Below are positions 21,201 to 31,252 of a stretch of 64,000 nt of DNA, piece after piece (position 1 is the stretch's first letter; every line of letters starts with the position of its first letter). This DNA is from Kalmanozyma brasiliensis GHG001 (taxonomy: Eukaryota; Basidiomycota; Ustilaginomycetes; Ustilaginales), in assembly GCF_000497045.1 (NCBI RefSeq), contig NW_015961991.1, positions 434,812-498,811 of the forward strand. Reading direction: 5' to 3'. The notes beneath the pieces are model-generated. The model was not told the DNA's origin. It ran no database searches and saw only the letters and a list, made by a program, of their open reading frames with translations. The translations under genes and the position numbers were made by a program.

Positions 21201-21488
21201 GGCGGTGCGCTCCGAGCCGTCAGCGCCGTGCTTGATGAGGTCGGCGATGTCGTTGACCTCCTTGCGTGGCCTCAAGGCGAGGTCGAAGCCCGAGGGCGAG
21301 TTGGCGTTGCGGTAGATGGCCGACTCTTTGGGCTGACGCGTTTGCGATACATCGGCCTGACGTGTGAGGATGAGTGGGTGGATGAGCGGCTGGTAGGAGC
21401 GTGAGACGTAGATTGAGAGAGCGAGCACTGCTACCAAGGCAAGCAGGAGCACCAATGAGGTGTCGTCAATGACTAGTGAGAGCACCAT
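18288..21488 (-). CDS. fusion: degenerate acyl-CoA-synthetase-like domain + GH105 glycosidase, GPI-type tail
   Basis: A single uninterrupted frame of 1066 residues runs from the ATG at 21488. Residues 10-29 form a membrane segment (LVLLLALVAVLALSIYV). Residues about 40-600 resemble the AMP-binding (ANL) superfamily of fungal long-chain acyl-CoA synthetases (GEILIRGNLVARS near 548, then VATGDLGAF). However, the ATP P-loop is not recognisable; its place before QHANLVAG (about 268-288) reads SYYWQAPSSQW, so activity is doubtful. At about 620-640 a second hydrophobic stretch (TALTTALFLAATVTPTVSA) looks like a signal peptide. Residues about 650-1030 form an (alpha/alpha)6 barrel of GH105 (unsaturated rhamnogalacturonyl hydrolase), with Asp812 in WSDAIYMMPPFLAWYG and GAWATGNGWVLGG. 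The end is a hydrophobic GPI-type signal. Charge distribution suits a cytosolic first domain and a luminal or extracellular second one. Confidence 0.8.
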   Translation of the reverse strand: MVLSLVIDDTSLVLLLALVAVLALSIYVSRSYQPLIHPLILTRQADVSQTRQPKESAIYRNANSPSGFDLALRPRKEVNDIADLIKHGADGSERTAKRSVYGKTKSNEDVAGDATAFATGFIKLSSAPVPQTVFAVVSETDSYESLVALLANSHTSVSSRFHTVVVSPEELHNQNASTLPSALSDTGARTAIGAYTTAKSIDALLRLGFFDSSALVIVPASDVDQVQKRADAHFGGSHHLRIYTFDRVVEAGSRGSLLGPDAADRDVIHQTQSYYWQAPSSQWIAVQHANLVAGVTSQLASFPADKIPSTVDHFFVDAGSSPHMSASSLSATRSPFGFALALTALYTGAAITADLLTSNYDDSSPTFSTAFSQAKPTLVYASAEGASSLACTLASSSRRSPLASWASKNKLFTLRNGTFSRKSLADRLVFNQVRDNIGASRVRNVLVASRGDTVPQALLDALRTHLSCAVLNAYLPKLKAAAVTATVSATHAFDLQAFAEHETGSMQVPAHVGPPAVSAEIKLVQSTAATDAGLTIAGERQPGQAGDPMGEILIRGNLVARSVESKDDWVATGDLGAFRSNGTLVVLRDADEAEVAAVPTLNARKPVLRQRRTRAANAAKTALTTALFLAATVTPTVSAGHFSKRSNSINNTMSDMAKMGMLVGQRASWEQGVSQAALLELDFPGWSVFSSSSGGPPFKPGSERSAGNPPNEVIAMAYASVSRSDSLGRLAFRITGDEEQGSGSSLDGASPGTEVLLAAWLDGEIDRNTGSMSSGFYGSAAQRTLNMVLRRTPRARSGAISHRYSEVSLWSDAIYMMPPFLAWYGMITRNNTLLQASYDQIRLYRNEMRLTTGRSTGLWGHILSPDDDDWTDGGAWATGNGWVLGGMARTLATIEQSQASGSMTSQKTDLINWMQEILDASWPLLDERALLFHNYMNDTSTFYDSAGTALIAYATYRLASMSPSNNRWIEQADIVYRSLATSLNSIGQFRETYPVVDVLAFNRQGETSSESLAFMMLMNAAKRDYQNRDVVRITAPGIPTNAASTASRSTVVILAAAAASLLFILL

Positions 21489-23441
21489 AGTGGGCTGTAT
21501 TCGTGCCGAAGGGAGGTGGAGCGCGTGAAGAGCCCGGCGGATGTTGTAGGAGGTGGTGTACGTTCACACAGCCGACATTCGAGGAGAAGACCAGAAGAGG
21601 ATAGGAAGGATGAGCTGATGAGGTCGGAATGTGAGAGCTGGAAGGTCTAGGGAAGGAAGAAAGATGAGAAGGAAGGCAGGACTGGATGGTGACCAGCTCA
21701 GGGACGGAAGGATGGGGTCCAAAGAAGCAGTCAGCTTCCGAGTGCGAGCAGAACAGTCAGCGCAAAGGTCCCATCCAGAAGGGTCATTCAGACTGTCTGA
21801 CTGCTGCCCTGCGAAGTTAGCACGTTGCGATCTTATCACCATTCAACGGCGAGGCCGACACGATTGTATGGACCCTTTCGTCATTCTGCTATCGGAGAAG
21901 AAGCGGAACCAGCAGTAGTTGCTCATAAGATTCCTGCGCCAGCTGCTGCTGCTGCTGCACCTCCAACTCCGCAAAAAGGCTTGGTCTCGGCTCGAGGCGA
22001 ACAAGCAAAAAGCGCAGGCCAGCACACCGCTTTCCCCGAGGCTCTTCCTTTGTTCCAAATCTAAAAATTGCCTTTTAGGCCGCTGCGTCATGCATAAAAC
22101 GTGACGGCTCGGTGACCAGAGGCGCCAGACCACACGTTTAAGCTGGCTTTGCATCCATGAAATCACCAAATCCAAGCTCAGCTCATGACGCAGCGGAAGC
22201 ACGCCGACCTGATCGCGATGGAAGCCATACTTTAGGCCAGCATACCTTCACTCAGAGCAGACTTTGTTCTTGACTTCCCTTCCATCGCGCGCAACAGAAT
22301 TGTCTCCTATCGAGAAGAAGGCGAAACGAGGTGCAATGCATGCCGGCGAAAAAAAGGACACCTGCACGAAGAGTGCTTGGCTCCGGAGATGCATCCGAGC
22401 TGCAGCTCGACTCTAAAAATCGGTGCTTCTCTGAGACCTGCTAACAGACGTGATGCCCGAGTCAGAGGCAGCGCATCTCCCTGCAGAGCCTCAGCTTGGC
22501 TTTCCGCCCATTTGATGTCAAATGCCCGTCGTCGATCGCGAGTGCTTCTCCTTGCAGCCTGTTCTCATCTTGACAGCGAACAGCCAAGAAGAACAGCATG
22601 TGAGATACCGCGCCAAGACGGAGCATCGATTACCAGACTTCGATCCATCGAATCAGGGGCATGATTGAGACAGCCTTCAGCCCGGAAAAGGATCGGTTTC
22701 TACTCCCGCTACATACGGTTCCCGCTTCGCTTCTCCCGCTCATGGTACCAGTGTCATTTTCCCTATGCGAGAGCACGTTCTGCTGTGATGCCGTTTTGGC
22801 AACGCCTTGCATTCTAGACGACATGTTGAGCCTGCTAGCAACGCCAACCATATCGATTCAGAGCTCCCTTCTTCCCACGAAAGGGGTGATGGGGCGTAGG
22901 CGTGACTGCGAGACAAATTCGAGAACTCTTGGCCTGCAGCAGCAAAATGGACGCGGAACGCGCCAAGCCCCGACCAAGAACGCGGCACAGCCGACTGCAG
23001 TTCAACCCGTTTGCTGCTGCCAAGAAAGCACCCAAGACAGGCATTCGAAATCGAGCCGGTCACCTTGGGCGATCCCCTCTTGTCGGTTTCGCCGTCGTGG
23101 CCTTGCAGATGGGCGCCACGACGGGCATTTCCGAACCCTTAAAGTACTGCGCCAAGCAAGCCGGACAAGCACCGATCTGACAACCAACCGCCTGTCGCCT
23201 GCTCACACCAGAGCTTGGCACCACGAGCGACCATCGCTTGCCATTCTTCCGATCGGCAGTGCCGAGCTCATGACCCGTGGGTCCCCATCCTGCTTCCATC
23301 GGCCCCGATAGTATACCTACGCTCTCATCGGATGATCCGCCGTCGTCACTCAAGTCACACTGTCACGCTGAGTCGATGAGGCAAACGATGGCTTTCTATA
23401 TCATACTTTTGATCTGAACCCTTCTACATTCGAAACACGAT
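21489..23441. other. 1.95-kb intergenic region
   Basis: This stretch lies between the start of the fusion gene and the 3' end of the acyl-CoA oxidase gene. No gene is supported: open frames are short and overlap on both strands. The left end should hold the fusion gene promoter. No repeat or RNA gene was recognised. Confidence 0.45.
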
Positions 23442-25505
23442 CTAGAGCTTAGCGCGGGGGAGGTCCGAATCAAAGTCGGTGGTCTCCATGTCGTGAATGT
23501 CGACGTTCCATTTGGCCGAGTTGAGGGGTTCGCGCAGGGCAAAGTCGAACAGGGCCTCGTAAACCTTGCCATCCGAGCGACCCAGAGCCGAGTTCAACAG
23601 GTAATCGGGCACGGCGAACGAGTCGACGAGCGCCACGGCGTTGGGTCGCAATTCGGCCATGATCTCCTGCACCTTGCTGCCGAGCAGGTGGAACTGCTTG
23701 CCCGTGATGTAACCCGAAGCGAGGAAATCGGCCGACTCCTCTTCCATCGTGTGGCATGCCCACAGCAGGAAGATGCGCTGCACGATCTGTCGCAGCGCAG
23801 GCTGCGAGTTGAGCTTGTCATCCTTGAGGATAGCCATACCGAAGTTGCGAACGAGGAGGTACTGCGAGTGCGCCTTGGAGCAACGGTACAGTTCGACCAG
23901 CAGCGAGTTCCACGATCGCTTGGCATCATCGCGAAGCGCGAGCGTCTGCTCCGTCAGGTACGCAGCTCGGTGACCAAACGCACGCATGAAGAACAACGGA
24001 TCGTAGAGATCACCCGAGAACTGGATGTTGGCCGTCTCACCCTTGTTCTCGAGATAGCGGATCATGTAGTCCGTAGTGATGTTCTTGTCCACCTTGCCCT
24101 TGCCCTTGATGGCACGCATCGTCTTGAACAGGTAGCGCGTGCACTGCTGCGAAAGCATGTACGAATCACCCTCCCACGTCGCGTTGGGCAGGTAGTTGGC
24201 GTACTGATCCGGAAGACCCGAGGCCATGCTGTAGCCGTGACCACCGCACGCCTTGCGGCACACCTCGATGGCATCGCTGGCGTAGAGCGTGGTGAGCGAC
24301 TTGAGGCCCGAAGAGGATGCGTGCGTGTCGGCGAGCAGCGAAAGATCACCCGACTCGATGTTGGCCTGGTTCTGCTCGTAGAGATCGAACATGAAGCGCG
24401 ACGTGTAGTGGAAGGCGAACGCCTGTGCCAGGATGGGGAAGAGTCGGATCTGGACCATGGTGTAGTCCAACACCTGCGTCTCGAGCGGCTTGCCGTCCTG
24501 GCCAAACTTGGGTGCGTCGCGGTCGGCAAACTGCCTTCGCACCGCGCAGTATCGGATGGCGACAGTGACAGCGCGCATCAGCACCGTCGAGGCATCACGC
24601 ACAATGTTGGCGCGCACCCAGGTGAGCGTACCGTAGGCGAGCTTGGCGTTGGGAGGAGGAAGGTACTTGCCCGTCTCGGGCTCGACCTTGGAGAAACGAG
24701 CGAGGAGGTTGAAGTGAGGGATACGGACATGCTCGAACAGCATGAAACCGTTGTCGGTGGTGTTGTAACCGGCCTTGGGTCCGATGTCGCCGATGGTGCG
24801 ACCGGGAAGCATCTCTCGGGTCTTGACATCGCGGATGGCAACGACGAAGGGATGAGGACCGTACGACTTGTTGTTGATGATGAGCTGGGCCATGACGACA
24901 GCGTGGTCCGCGGTCCTACCGAGACCACCAATCCACCACTTGCTGGCGGTCAGCGTAGGGCTGTGAATCTCCCACTCCTGCGACTCGGCGATCCAAGTAG
25001 CAGTAGTCTCGATGCCCTGGACGTTGGAGCCGTGTCCGAGCTCGGTCTGAGCGTAGCAGCCGATGATCTCGTATTTGGAAGCAGGCTCGTAGAAGACTTT
25101 GCGCTGCTCGTCGGAACCCTGGTTGTAGAGGGTAGTCAAGAACATGCTCTTGTGCAGACCCATGGGACCGGGCAGATCGGCGAGCTTCTCGGCGACGTTA
25201 GCCTCGTACTGGCCCCAACCGTGCTCGGCGGCGAGCTGAGCCAGACGCTTGTCCTTGAGCATGGCACGACGGAACTTGTCTGCTCGGCCATAGTAGTAGT
25301 CGGAGGTCTTGTCAAACACGGGATCGCTGGTGAGGATGTTGAGGATGCGCTCCTGGAGCTCGAGGAACTCCTTGCCATGGATGTACTCGGCCATGGCCTT
25401 GGAGTCGAACGAAGCCTTGGATCGTTCGTAGGCGAGGAGCTCGCTGCCGGAGACGCCGGCAGGCTTGAGGCCCTCGGGGAGCTCGATGTAACGGGGTGGC
25501 GCCAT
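23442..25505 (-). CDS. peroxisomal acyl-CoA oxidase
   Basis: The protein has 687 residues from the ATG at 25505; the frame extends upstream only from a GTG. It catalyses the first step of peroxisomal beta-oxidation, oxidising acyl-CoA to trans-2-enoyl-CoA and passing electrons from FAD to oxygen to give H2O2. Visible features are the flavin/substrate region GCYAQTELGHGSNVQGIETT, then SKWWIGGLGRTADHAVVMAQ, the helical domain with RYCAVRRQF, and KACGGHGYSMASGLP, all standard for the family. The last three residues are AKL, a peroxisomal PTS1 signal. Length matches the family (650-700). A TATATAT at 25609-25615, about 105 bases upstream, may be its TATA box. The gene lies divergently from a Zn2Cys6 regulator. 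Confidence 0.96.
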   Translation of the reverse strand: MAPPRYIELPEGLKPAGVSGSELLAYERSKASFDSKAMAEYIHGKEFLELQERILNILTSDPVFDKTSDYYYGRADKFRRAMLKDKRLAQLAAEHGWGQYEANVAEKLADLPGPMGLHKSMFLTTLYNQGSDEQRKVFYEPASKYEIIGCYAQTELGHGSNVQGIETTATWIAESQEWEIHSPTLTASKWWIGGLGRTADHAVVMAQLIINNKSYGPHPFVVAIRDVKTREMLPGRTIGDIGPKAGYNTTDNGFMLFEHVRIPHFNLLARFSKVEPETGKYLPPPNAKLAYGTLTWVRANIVRDASTVLMRAVTVAIRYCAVRRQFADRDAPKFGQDGKPLETQVLDYTMVQIRLFPILAQAFAFHYTSRFMFDLYEQNQANIESGDLSLLADTHASSSGLKSLTTLYASDAIEVCRKACGGHGYSMASGLPDQYANYLPNATWEGDSYMLSQQCTRYLFKTMRAIKGKGKVDKNITTDYMIRYLENKGETANIQFSGDLYDPLFFMRAFGHRAAYLTEQTLALRDDAKRSWNSLLVELYRCSKAHSQYLLVRNFGMAILKDDKLNSQPALRQIVQRIFLLWACHTMEEESADFLASGYITGKQFHLLGSKVQEIMAELRPNAVALVDSFAVPDYLLNSALGRSDGKVYEALFDFALREPLNSAKWNVDIHDMETTDFDSDLPRAKL

Positions 25506-25608
25506 GTCGTGTATGGGTTTGTGATTGGTGGCGCGGTGTAAGAAGGAGGCTAGGGAGGGTAGGTGTGGGGAAGAAGAAGAAGGAGTGGGGTAAGACGGAA
25601 GCAATTGG

Positions 25609-25615
25609 TATATAT
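25609..25615 (-). promoter_or_regulatory. TATA box of the acyl-CoA oxidase gene
   Basis: TATATAT (self-complementary core) lies about 105 bases upstream of the oxidase ATG on its coding strand. Confidence 0.45.
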
Positions 25616-26327
25616 CGAAGCTGAGCCGGCCCTGTGTGTATGTGTGCGGGGAGTGTGCCGGTGGCTGTCGAGAATGGGGACCGGTAAGACGGAAGAGGAT
25701 TCGATGGTCACAGCCGGAGACCCAATCCAATTTCCTCACTCTCCGAAATCGAGAGAGCCGAGCGAGCGTCACGCTGCTACTGAAATTCGATCCTGGTTCG
25801 AGAGTCAGTGTCGGCCTGAAAGGAAAAAGTTAGCCGGTGGCAGAGGTGTTGCGTTGTGCGTGCGTGTGTGCCTGGGCCGAGTGTTTGCTTCCATTTTTCC
25901 TCAAGCCTCAGTTGGCGGGAGATCGACTCGTCTCTCCACACCTGCAAGCAACAAAGCAAGAAGCGAGACCGGAGAATATTTCCTCAGCCACTCGACGCTT
26001 GCACGCAACTCATAGATGGTCCCAACCACTTCTGGTGTCAATGAGCCATGTTGCGTTCAGACGTGCCAGAGCGTAGGAAGGGTACAATCCATCGCCACCG
26101 CCTGCAGATGGGAAAGGGTGTAACACTGCCATCAGAGTGCGAGTTTGCGCGCGCAACTGAACCCCGCAAACGAGGATGAGGTAAAGCGAACAGGTTGGGG
26201 ACCGGCTCTTTGCTTCACCGGGTGGGTCGCCTGCAAGAAGTCGGATCGGTCAGCGTCATGGCCCCTTGCCGGATTCGTCGGATCTAGCCAGACCCGGCGG
26301 CGATTTTTCGAAAGCTGTTAGGCTGTC

Positions 26328-26341
26328 AATTAAATTTAATT
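26328..26341. repeat. 14-bp AT-only palindrome in a divergent promoter
   Basis: AATTAAATTTAATT is perfectly palindromic and stands out in GC-rich surroundings, roughly midway between two divergent genes. It might be a dimer-binding site or a nucleosome-poor element. Confidence 0.4.
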
Positions 26342-27343
26342 TTGGAGTATGCTTGTCAGTCATGCACGGGCTAACATCACGCGCGAAGGGGCAGAGCACG
26401 TCTCGCACGATTGAAATTTGAACAACACGGCACGCCCATCTCCGGGCGAAAAAAGGCTGAGTCGATGCGCTCGCTCGTCTGTCGCGCTGTCGAGCTGGTG
26501 GTGCAGCTGCAAGCCACACGACCGTTGTGCGAGATTGGAAAGGGTGCCTGGCTCATGTCCGTCAAGTCCTCGGAGGAGAAGCCAAGATGAACACGAGCCA
26601 ACTCTGTTTTTTCCCCTTGCTCGTGCCCAGGCACGCACACCGTCTCGCTCTCGCTCTCGTATCTCTGTCTGTTCTCTCTTCTCTCACCCCACGCCGTCAT
26701 CTTTCAATTGGCACTTCGCTTGACGTCTAATCTCCGTGCTGTCCAGATTGCTTGCCGTCTCATTGAAGTGATGTTGAAAGTGAAGAGGATGACTGACGTC
26801 GCACCGTGCATGTGCTTGAGTCGTGTCGAGCCGCAAACAAGGCTTTCGGGAGTGCGAGACGAAGGGAAAGCCACGTCGGAAACGCACGTTGTCGTTGGTC
26901 TGGGCAGTGCTCAGCTAGTGACCTCAAAGCGGACCGAGCAGATACATGCATGTTCATGCTTCGACATCTCCGACCTTGTCGTCCTTTGCCTTCTTCGTCG
27001 CCGGTCATACCTCTCACCCTCTCTGATCCCGCTTTTCGAACTCATGCAAATGCGACTCGCAAGCGCTGCTCATCCTCACCTTATCCGAAGCACTGCTCTT
27101 CCTCATCCGCTGATCAGCTACGCTTCCATCGGAAACTAGTCCTCTCCGTTCCCCTCTTTCTTCCTTGCCTCTTGCTCTGTCCACTCCGTCCTCTATCCGA
27201 TACGTCGGTCGTTCCTCTGCAGCACCAGCTCGCTTGCTCGTCCGCTCCCCCGCACGCCGCGGCGCATCGAGTCAGAAAGGCTCAGTCGTCCATTCTGACT
27301 TGTCCGTCCCACCTCGTCGCCTCGTCCTTCTCCTCTTGCTGCC

Positions 27344-30300
27344 ATGGCAAAGCGTCCCCCCGCAGGGCATCCGCCAGCCTCTTCTTCGACCAGCATTCCT
27401 GCTCATCACGGAAACAGATCTTCGTCTTCCACTTCGTCGGCCGCACCATCTCCCACTTCGGCCGCAACCTACTACAGCGATCGATCTCGCAGACCACCAT
27501 CTTCTTCTTCCGCCTCGGACCTCACTCTACCCCCTCTGCACACCGCCTTGGGCTCCAGCTCGCTTCCACGCGGATCAGCACTACCACCTCCTCTACTTCC
27601 GCCCACCTCTTCTTCATCACGGTACGAGTCGTCCTCCAACCAACCCGCAGGCCGACCCACCTCTCCTTACAAACCTTTCGTCACGCCCTCCCATCTGATC
27701 CACGGCGGCCGTGTCACGATTCCTACCAACTCGTCCCGTCCACAGCCTCCTCCTCCTCTTGCGACCAACGTCCCCGCCAACGCCCACGATCGGCGATCCG
27801 CAAGCATGACATCCAACCCAGACGACATCGCTGCTTCCTCCAATGGCGCCGAAGCCGCATCTACCGACGCAGCCAAGAAAAAGTCGACCAAGAAAGCCGT
27901 CTCTTGCGAAGCATGTCGTAGACGCAAGCTCAAGTGTGATCGCGGCTGGCCTTGCGGTGCATGCCGCGACCGCGGCGAGTCGAGCAAGTGCGAGTGGGCC
28001 GAAGGCGTCCGTCCACAAAACACCGGCAGAGATACCGGCGACTCATCGCAGATCAACGATCGTCTCGACCGTCTCGAAGCTATGATGGGCGCCATTGCTG
28101 GCTCTCTTGGTGTCGATCTTCCAGGCGCCAAATCCTCTCCGTCGACGGCCAATGGTGTAGCACAACGGAAGCTCTCCTCCGTCAGCGTCAACTCGGCCAA
28201 CGCCGCCTCCACCTCCAAGCTCTCTACCCTCGCAGAGCTGGGCGCCGTCGAGGCCAGCAAAGCCGCCGCTCTCGCTACCACCTCCCCTCCCAAGAACGAA
28301 ACGCCGCGTCCCTACTACTCGTCCGGCTCCGTCTCGTGGGGGTTCGGCTTCGGCTTCTCCCAGATGAACCAGGTCTCGTCCGAAGAGATCACACGCACCA
28401 CCTTCTACGAGCTGCTCAACCTGCTTCCCGACAAGACCATCATCCAAGGTCTCACCGACTTCTACTTCCGCGAGCTCTCCTGGATGGCCTACCTCATTCC
28501 TGAAGAGGCCTTCCGAAAGAGGCAGCGCGCTGTTGAGGAGGTCCGGCTCTACTGGGATGGCCGCCCCGACGCTATGCCGTACGCAGAGATGCGTGATTCG
28601 CTCCGCCTCGTCTCCACCATCCACGCGCTCTGCGGAGCGGCGCTCGTCTTTGGCGAGCCCAAGGAGGCCGAAGATCTGCCCGAAAAGTATGGTAAGCAGG
28701 CCTTCACCATATTCCTCGACGCCGCTCAACATGCTCTCACCGTGCTCGATATCTACGAGGAGCTCCACGTCGACAATGTCCGTACCATGGTTTTGCTGAG
28801 CTCCTGCATGAGCGCACTGAAAGGTCCCGCCGTCGGGGCAGCCATGATGGCCAACATCTGCTTCATGGCCTACGCCCTTCAGCTTGACGTGGAGCCTTCC
28901 GAAACACTCCCATTGGACGAGCGCAAGGATCGCATCGGTCTCTTTGCGACACTCTGCATCAGCGATTGGTTCTCGGCGGGCAACGTCAAGCGCAGCTACA
29001 TCATCGACCCTGCCAACACGAGCATGCCTTCGCTCTTTGGACCCGATGCGCACAACAGCGAATTGGTCTCGACCCATCTCCAGTACAAGCTCAAGCTCAG
29101 CGACGTCGCGCGTCGAGCGAGTCATCGCATCCGCATGAGCGAAGACGAGGCGTACGAATTCACAAAGCAACTGCACCAAGAAGTCGTCGCCATCGAAGCC
29201 AGCATCCCCGAGCATCTGCGTTTTGACGATTCGCTCATCGACTTGCAGGATTCCGACAACCAAGAGACGTGGCAACGATCCGCTATGGCCTTGGCGGTGC
29301 AGATGCAACTGCTCACCTTACACAAGCGCTTCTACGTTCAATCGTGGAGCAACCCAAAGTACAAAGAGTCGCGCGACATTAGCTTTGCGGCGTCGATGCT
29401 TATCATCAAGGTCTTCCGCAATGCTTTCAAGTGGTTCACGCCACGCGAGAATGCGACCATCGACGAGCAGAGAGCCATGATCGGCGAGGGCATGCGCACG
29501 CAGCACAAGTCGGTCTCGCGGCTGTGGTTCTTTGCCCAAATGTCGATCATCGCCTCGCTCGTGCTGATCCACTTTGTCTCGATGCTCGATACGCACCCGC
29601 AAGAGTCGTGCGACTGGGACAGCTCCGAGCTGCGAGCGCAGATCACCGACGATCTCAAGTTTGTACGACTGCTGCTGCAAGCTCTGTCGAGCAAGTCCAA
29701 GCTGGCGATGGATGGTGCTAGGGCGATTCAGCCTCCTGAGTCGAACCGCAACAAACGCAAGGCGGACGATGCATTGATGGGCCCCAGCCACGGACCTGGA
29801 CCGACACGAGGCGGCGGACCGCTGAGTAGCCGCTCAGCGGACAGCGCGCTCATCTGCAACCCGAGCCATCATTCGACCTCGTCCGCCTACTCAAGTGGAT
29901 CGACACCTGCCATGACCCATGCGCATCGCACCTCGCCTGCCTACAACTCGCCCGGCTCGAGCAGCACGAGCTCGCACAGTCTCTCGCACTCGGCCTCTGC
30001 ATCCGAGCTGATGCGTCCCAAGCTGCCCTTTGACGGGTCGATGGCTCCCGCCAATGCCAACTCATTTGACGACATTGAGGCGCTCTGGCAGAAGCAGCCG
30101 TGGCAGACGGCGTCGTTGCGCATGGGCACGTCGCCCGGCGTTTCGCCTAGCTTTGCTGGCGGTGCTGGCAAAGCCAGATCTGCATCAGGAACGAGCCATT
30201 CCTTTGGCTCGAATGGCGCACACAACGGTAGCAGTAGCTACTTCCCTGGCAAACAGCCTGGTCAGGGCGACGCGGTCGCTGCCTCAGGCATCCCTGGTCT

Positions 30301-30658
30301 CGCCGGCAACACCACCACCAACGGCGATACCAATGGCTCTAATCCCGACTGCCCGCTCATCTGTGCCAGCTTCTTCGGTCCAGACGCGAGCTTCAATGAC
30401 ATTGCTCGGGCGGAAGCGGCGATTGGCAGACAAGACGCTAGTTACGGATACCCTGTGGCTCCCTTGAGCCCTTTCACGGCGTCGTTCATCAACAGTCTGG
30501 ATCAGTACGTGGCAAGCTTGGAAGAGCCGCTGCCGTCCGGCAGTGCCTCTGCCGTACCTATCCCAGTGACCGGCGTCAGCATGGCGGTACCTCAGAGTCA
30601 TGCCATGGCCCAAGCTGCTGCGATGGCAACTAGCAATGGATCCACTGGAAGCAGATGA
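27344..30658 (+). CDS. Zn(II)2Cys6 transcription factor with fungal-specific regulatory domain
   Basis: The protein has 1104 residues from an ATG in a GCCATGG context. The first 180 residues are rich in Ser and Pro. The binuclear zinc cluster is Cys188-X2-Cys191-X6-Cys198-X5-Cys204-X2-Cys207-X8-Cys216, with the basic run RRRKLK between Cys191 and Cys198. A short coiled-coil (NDRLDRLEAMMGAIAG) follows for dimerisation, and then the Fungal_trans domain at about 350-620 (ELLNLLPDKTIIQGLTDFYF, SWMAYLIPEEAF). The long C-terminal third is Ser/Gly/Ala-rich and probably disordered activation sequence. It should act in the nucleus on CGG-type half-sites; its target pathway is unknown. It lies divergently from acyl-CoA oxidase and upstream of a gamma-glutamyltranspeptidase-like gene, but neighbourhood alone does not prove a link. 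Confidence 0.93.
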   Translation: MAKRPPAGHPPASSSTSIPAHHGNRSSSSTSSAAPSPTSAATYYSDRSRRPPSSSSASDLTLPPLHTALGSSSLPRGSALPPPLLPPTSSSSRYESSSNQPAGRPTSPYKPFVTPSHLIHGGRVTIPTNSSRPQPPPPLATNVPANAHDRRSASMTSNPDDIAASSNGAEAASTDAAKKKSTKKAVSCEACRRRKLKCDRGWPCGACRDRGESSKCEWAEGVRPQNTGRDTGDSSQINDRLDRLEAMMGAIAGSLGVDLPGAKSSPSTANGVAQRKLSSVSVNSANAASTSKLSTLAELGAVEASKAAALATTSPPKNETPRPYYSSGSVSWGFGFGFSQMNQVSSEEITRTTFYELLNLLPDKTIIQGLTDFYFRELSWMAYLIPEEAFRKRQRAVEEVRLYWDGRPDAMPYAEMRDSLRLVSTIHALCGAALVFGEPKEAEDLPEKYGKQAFTIFLDAAQHALTVLDIYEELHVDNVRTMVLLSSCMSALKGPAVGAAMMANICFMAYALQLDVEPSETLPLDERKDRIGLFATLCISDWFSAGNVKRSYIIDPANTSMPSLFGPDAHNSELVSTHLQYKLKLSDVARRASHRIRMSEDEAYEFTKQLHQEVVAIEASIPEHLRFDDSLIDLQDSDNQETWQRSAMALAVQMQLLTLHKRFYVQSWSNPKYKESRDISFAASMLIIKVFRNAFKWFTPRENATIDEQRAMIGEGMRTQHKSVSRLWFFAQMSIIASLVLIHFVSMLDTHPQESCDWDSSELRAQITDDLKFVRLLLQALSSKSKLAMDGARAIQPPESNRNKRKADDALMGPSHGPGPTRGGGPLSSRSADSALICNPSHHSTSSAYSSGSTPAMTHAHRTSPAYNSPGSSSTSSHSLSHSASASELMRPKLPFDGSMAPANANSFDDIEALWQKQPWQTASLRMGTSPGVSPSFAGGAGKARSASGTSHSFGSNGAHNGSSSYFPGKQPGQGDAVAASGIPGLAGNTTTNGDTNGSNPDCPLICASFFGPDASFNDIARAEAAIGRQDASYGYPVAPLSPFTASFINSLDQYVASLEEPLPSGSASAVPIPVTGVSMAVPQSHAMAQAAAMATSNGSTGSR

Positions 30659-31252
30659 GGCGCTCGCACTCTCAATGTTCATGATACGATCTTGGATGAT
30701 ACCAATAAACAACCACCTTTCGCGTTTGCTGCGGGCTTGTCGTAGATGCACTGAAGTCGACGGCGATGTTGCAGCTGTGTCAGTGTGAAGAGGCGGCGAG
30801 TATGTATTGAATTTGCATTGCCGGCAGCAGCATCTTTGAGAAAGCAAGCGGCTTTGGAATTTGCGGGCGTACTGCTTGACTGGCTGCTGCTGCCGCCGCT
30901 GGTTTTGAGCCGGCTTGAACGCCGAAGCGCTAACTCGCTGTGGCTTGTGGCTTTTGGACCAAGCTCGGACCATGCACCTTCTTGTTCGCCCTTTCACAAA
31001 CTTGCCCCGCATCCGAACGTTTGCTTCCCTTCTACCCCACAGCTCACCGCACTACAGTAGGACGCCGTTCGTCTCGAAGATCCTTTTTGTCCAGCTGCCC
31101 TCTCGGCTCATCTATTTCCGCGTTGTACCAGGATTCCTTCCTTCCAAGTGGAAACACTATTTAGAGTGTCCTCCGTTCTTGCACTCCTCTACCATCCTGC
31201 CCATCCTACCACCGACGTTCTTAATCACCGGGAAGCCTCGAATACATCCAAG
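30659..31252. other. intergenic region upstream of gamma-glutamyltranspeptidase-like gene
   Basis: About 590 bases hold the regulator's 3' UTR and the next gene's promoter and leader. No gene or repeat was seen. The last 150 bases are pyrimidine-rich. Confidence 0.45.

Larger units (their letters stand above)
25506..27343. other. divergent intergenic region, acyl-CoA oxidase / Zn2Cys6 factor
   Basis: About 1.84 kb separate two divergent genes and hold both promoters. A TATA-like element lies near the oxidase end, and a perfect 14-bp AT-rich palindrome (26328-26341) lies in the middle. The right-hand 200 bases are C/T-rich leader. No gene is supported. Confidence 0.5.

Noticed and set aside
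23493..25541. 682-codon open frame opposite the acyl-CoA oxidase gene
   Set aside because: It mirrors the biased codon use of the real gene; the product has no recognisable domain. The same holds for long antisense frames at 39699-41276 and 47515-48981.
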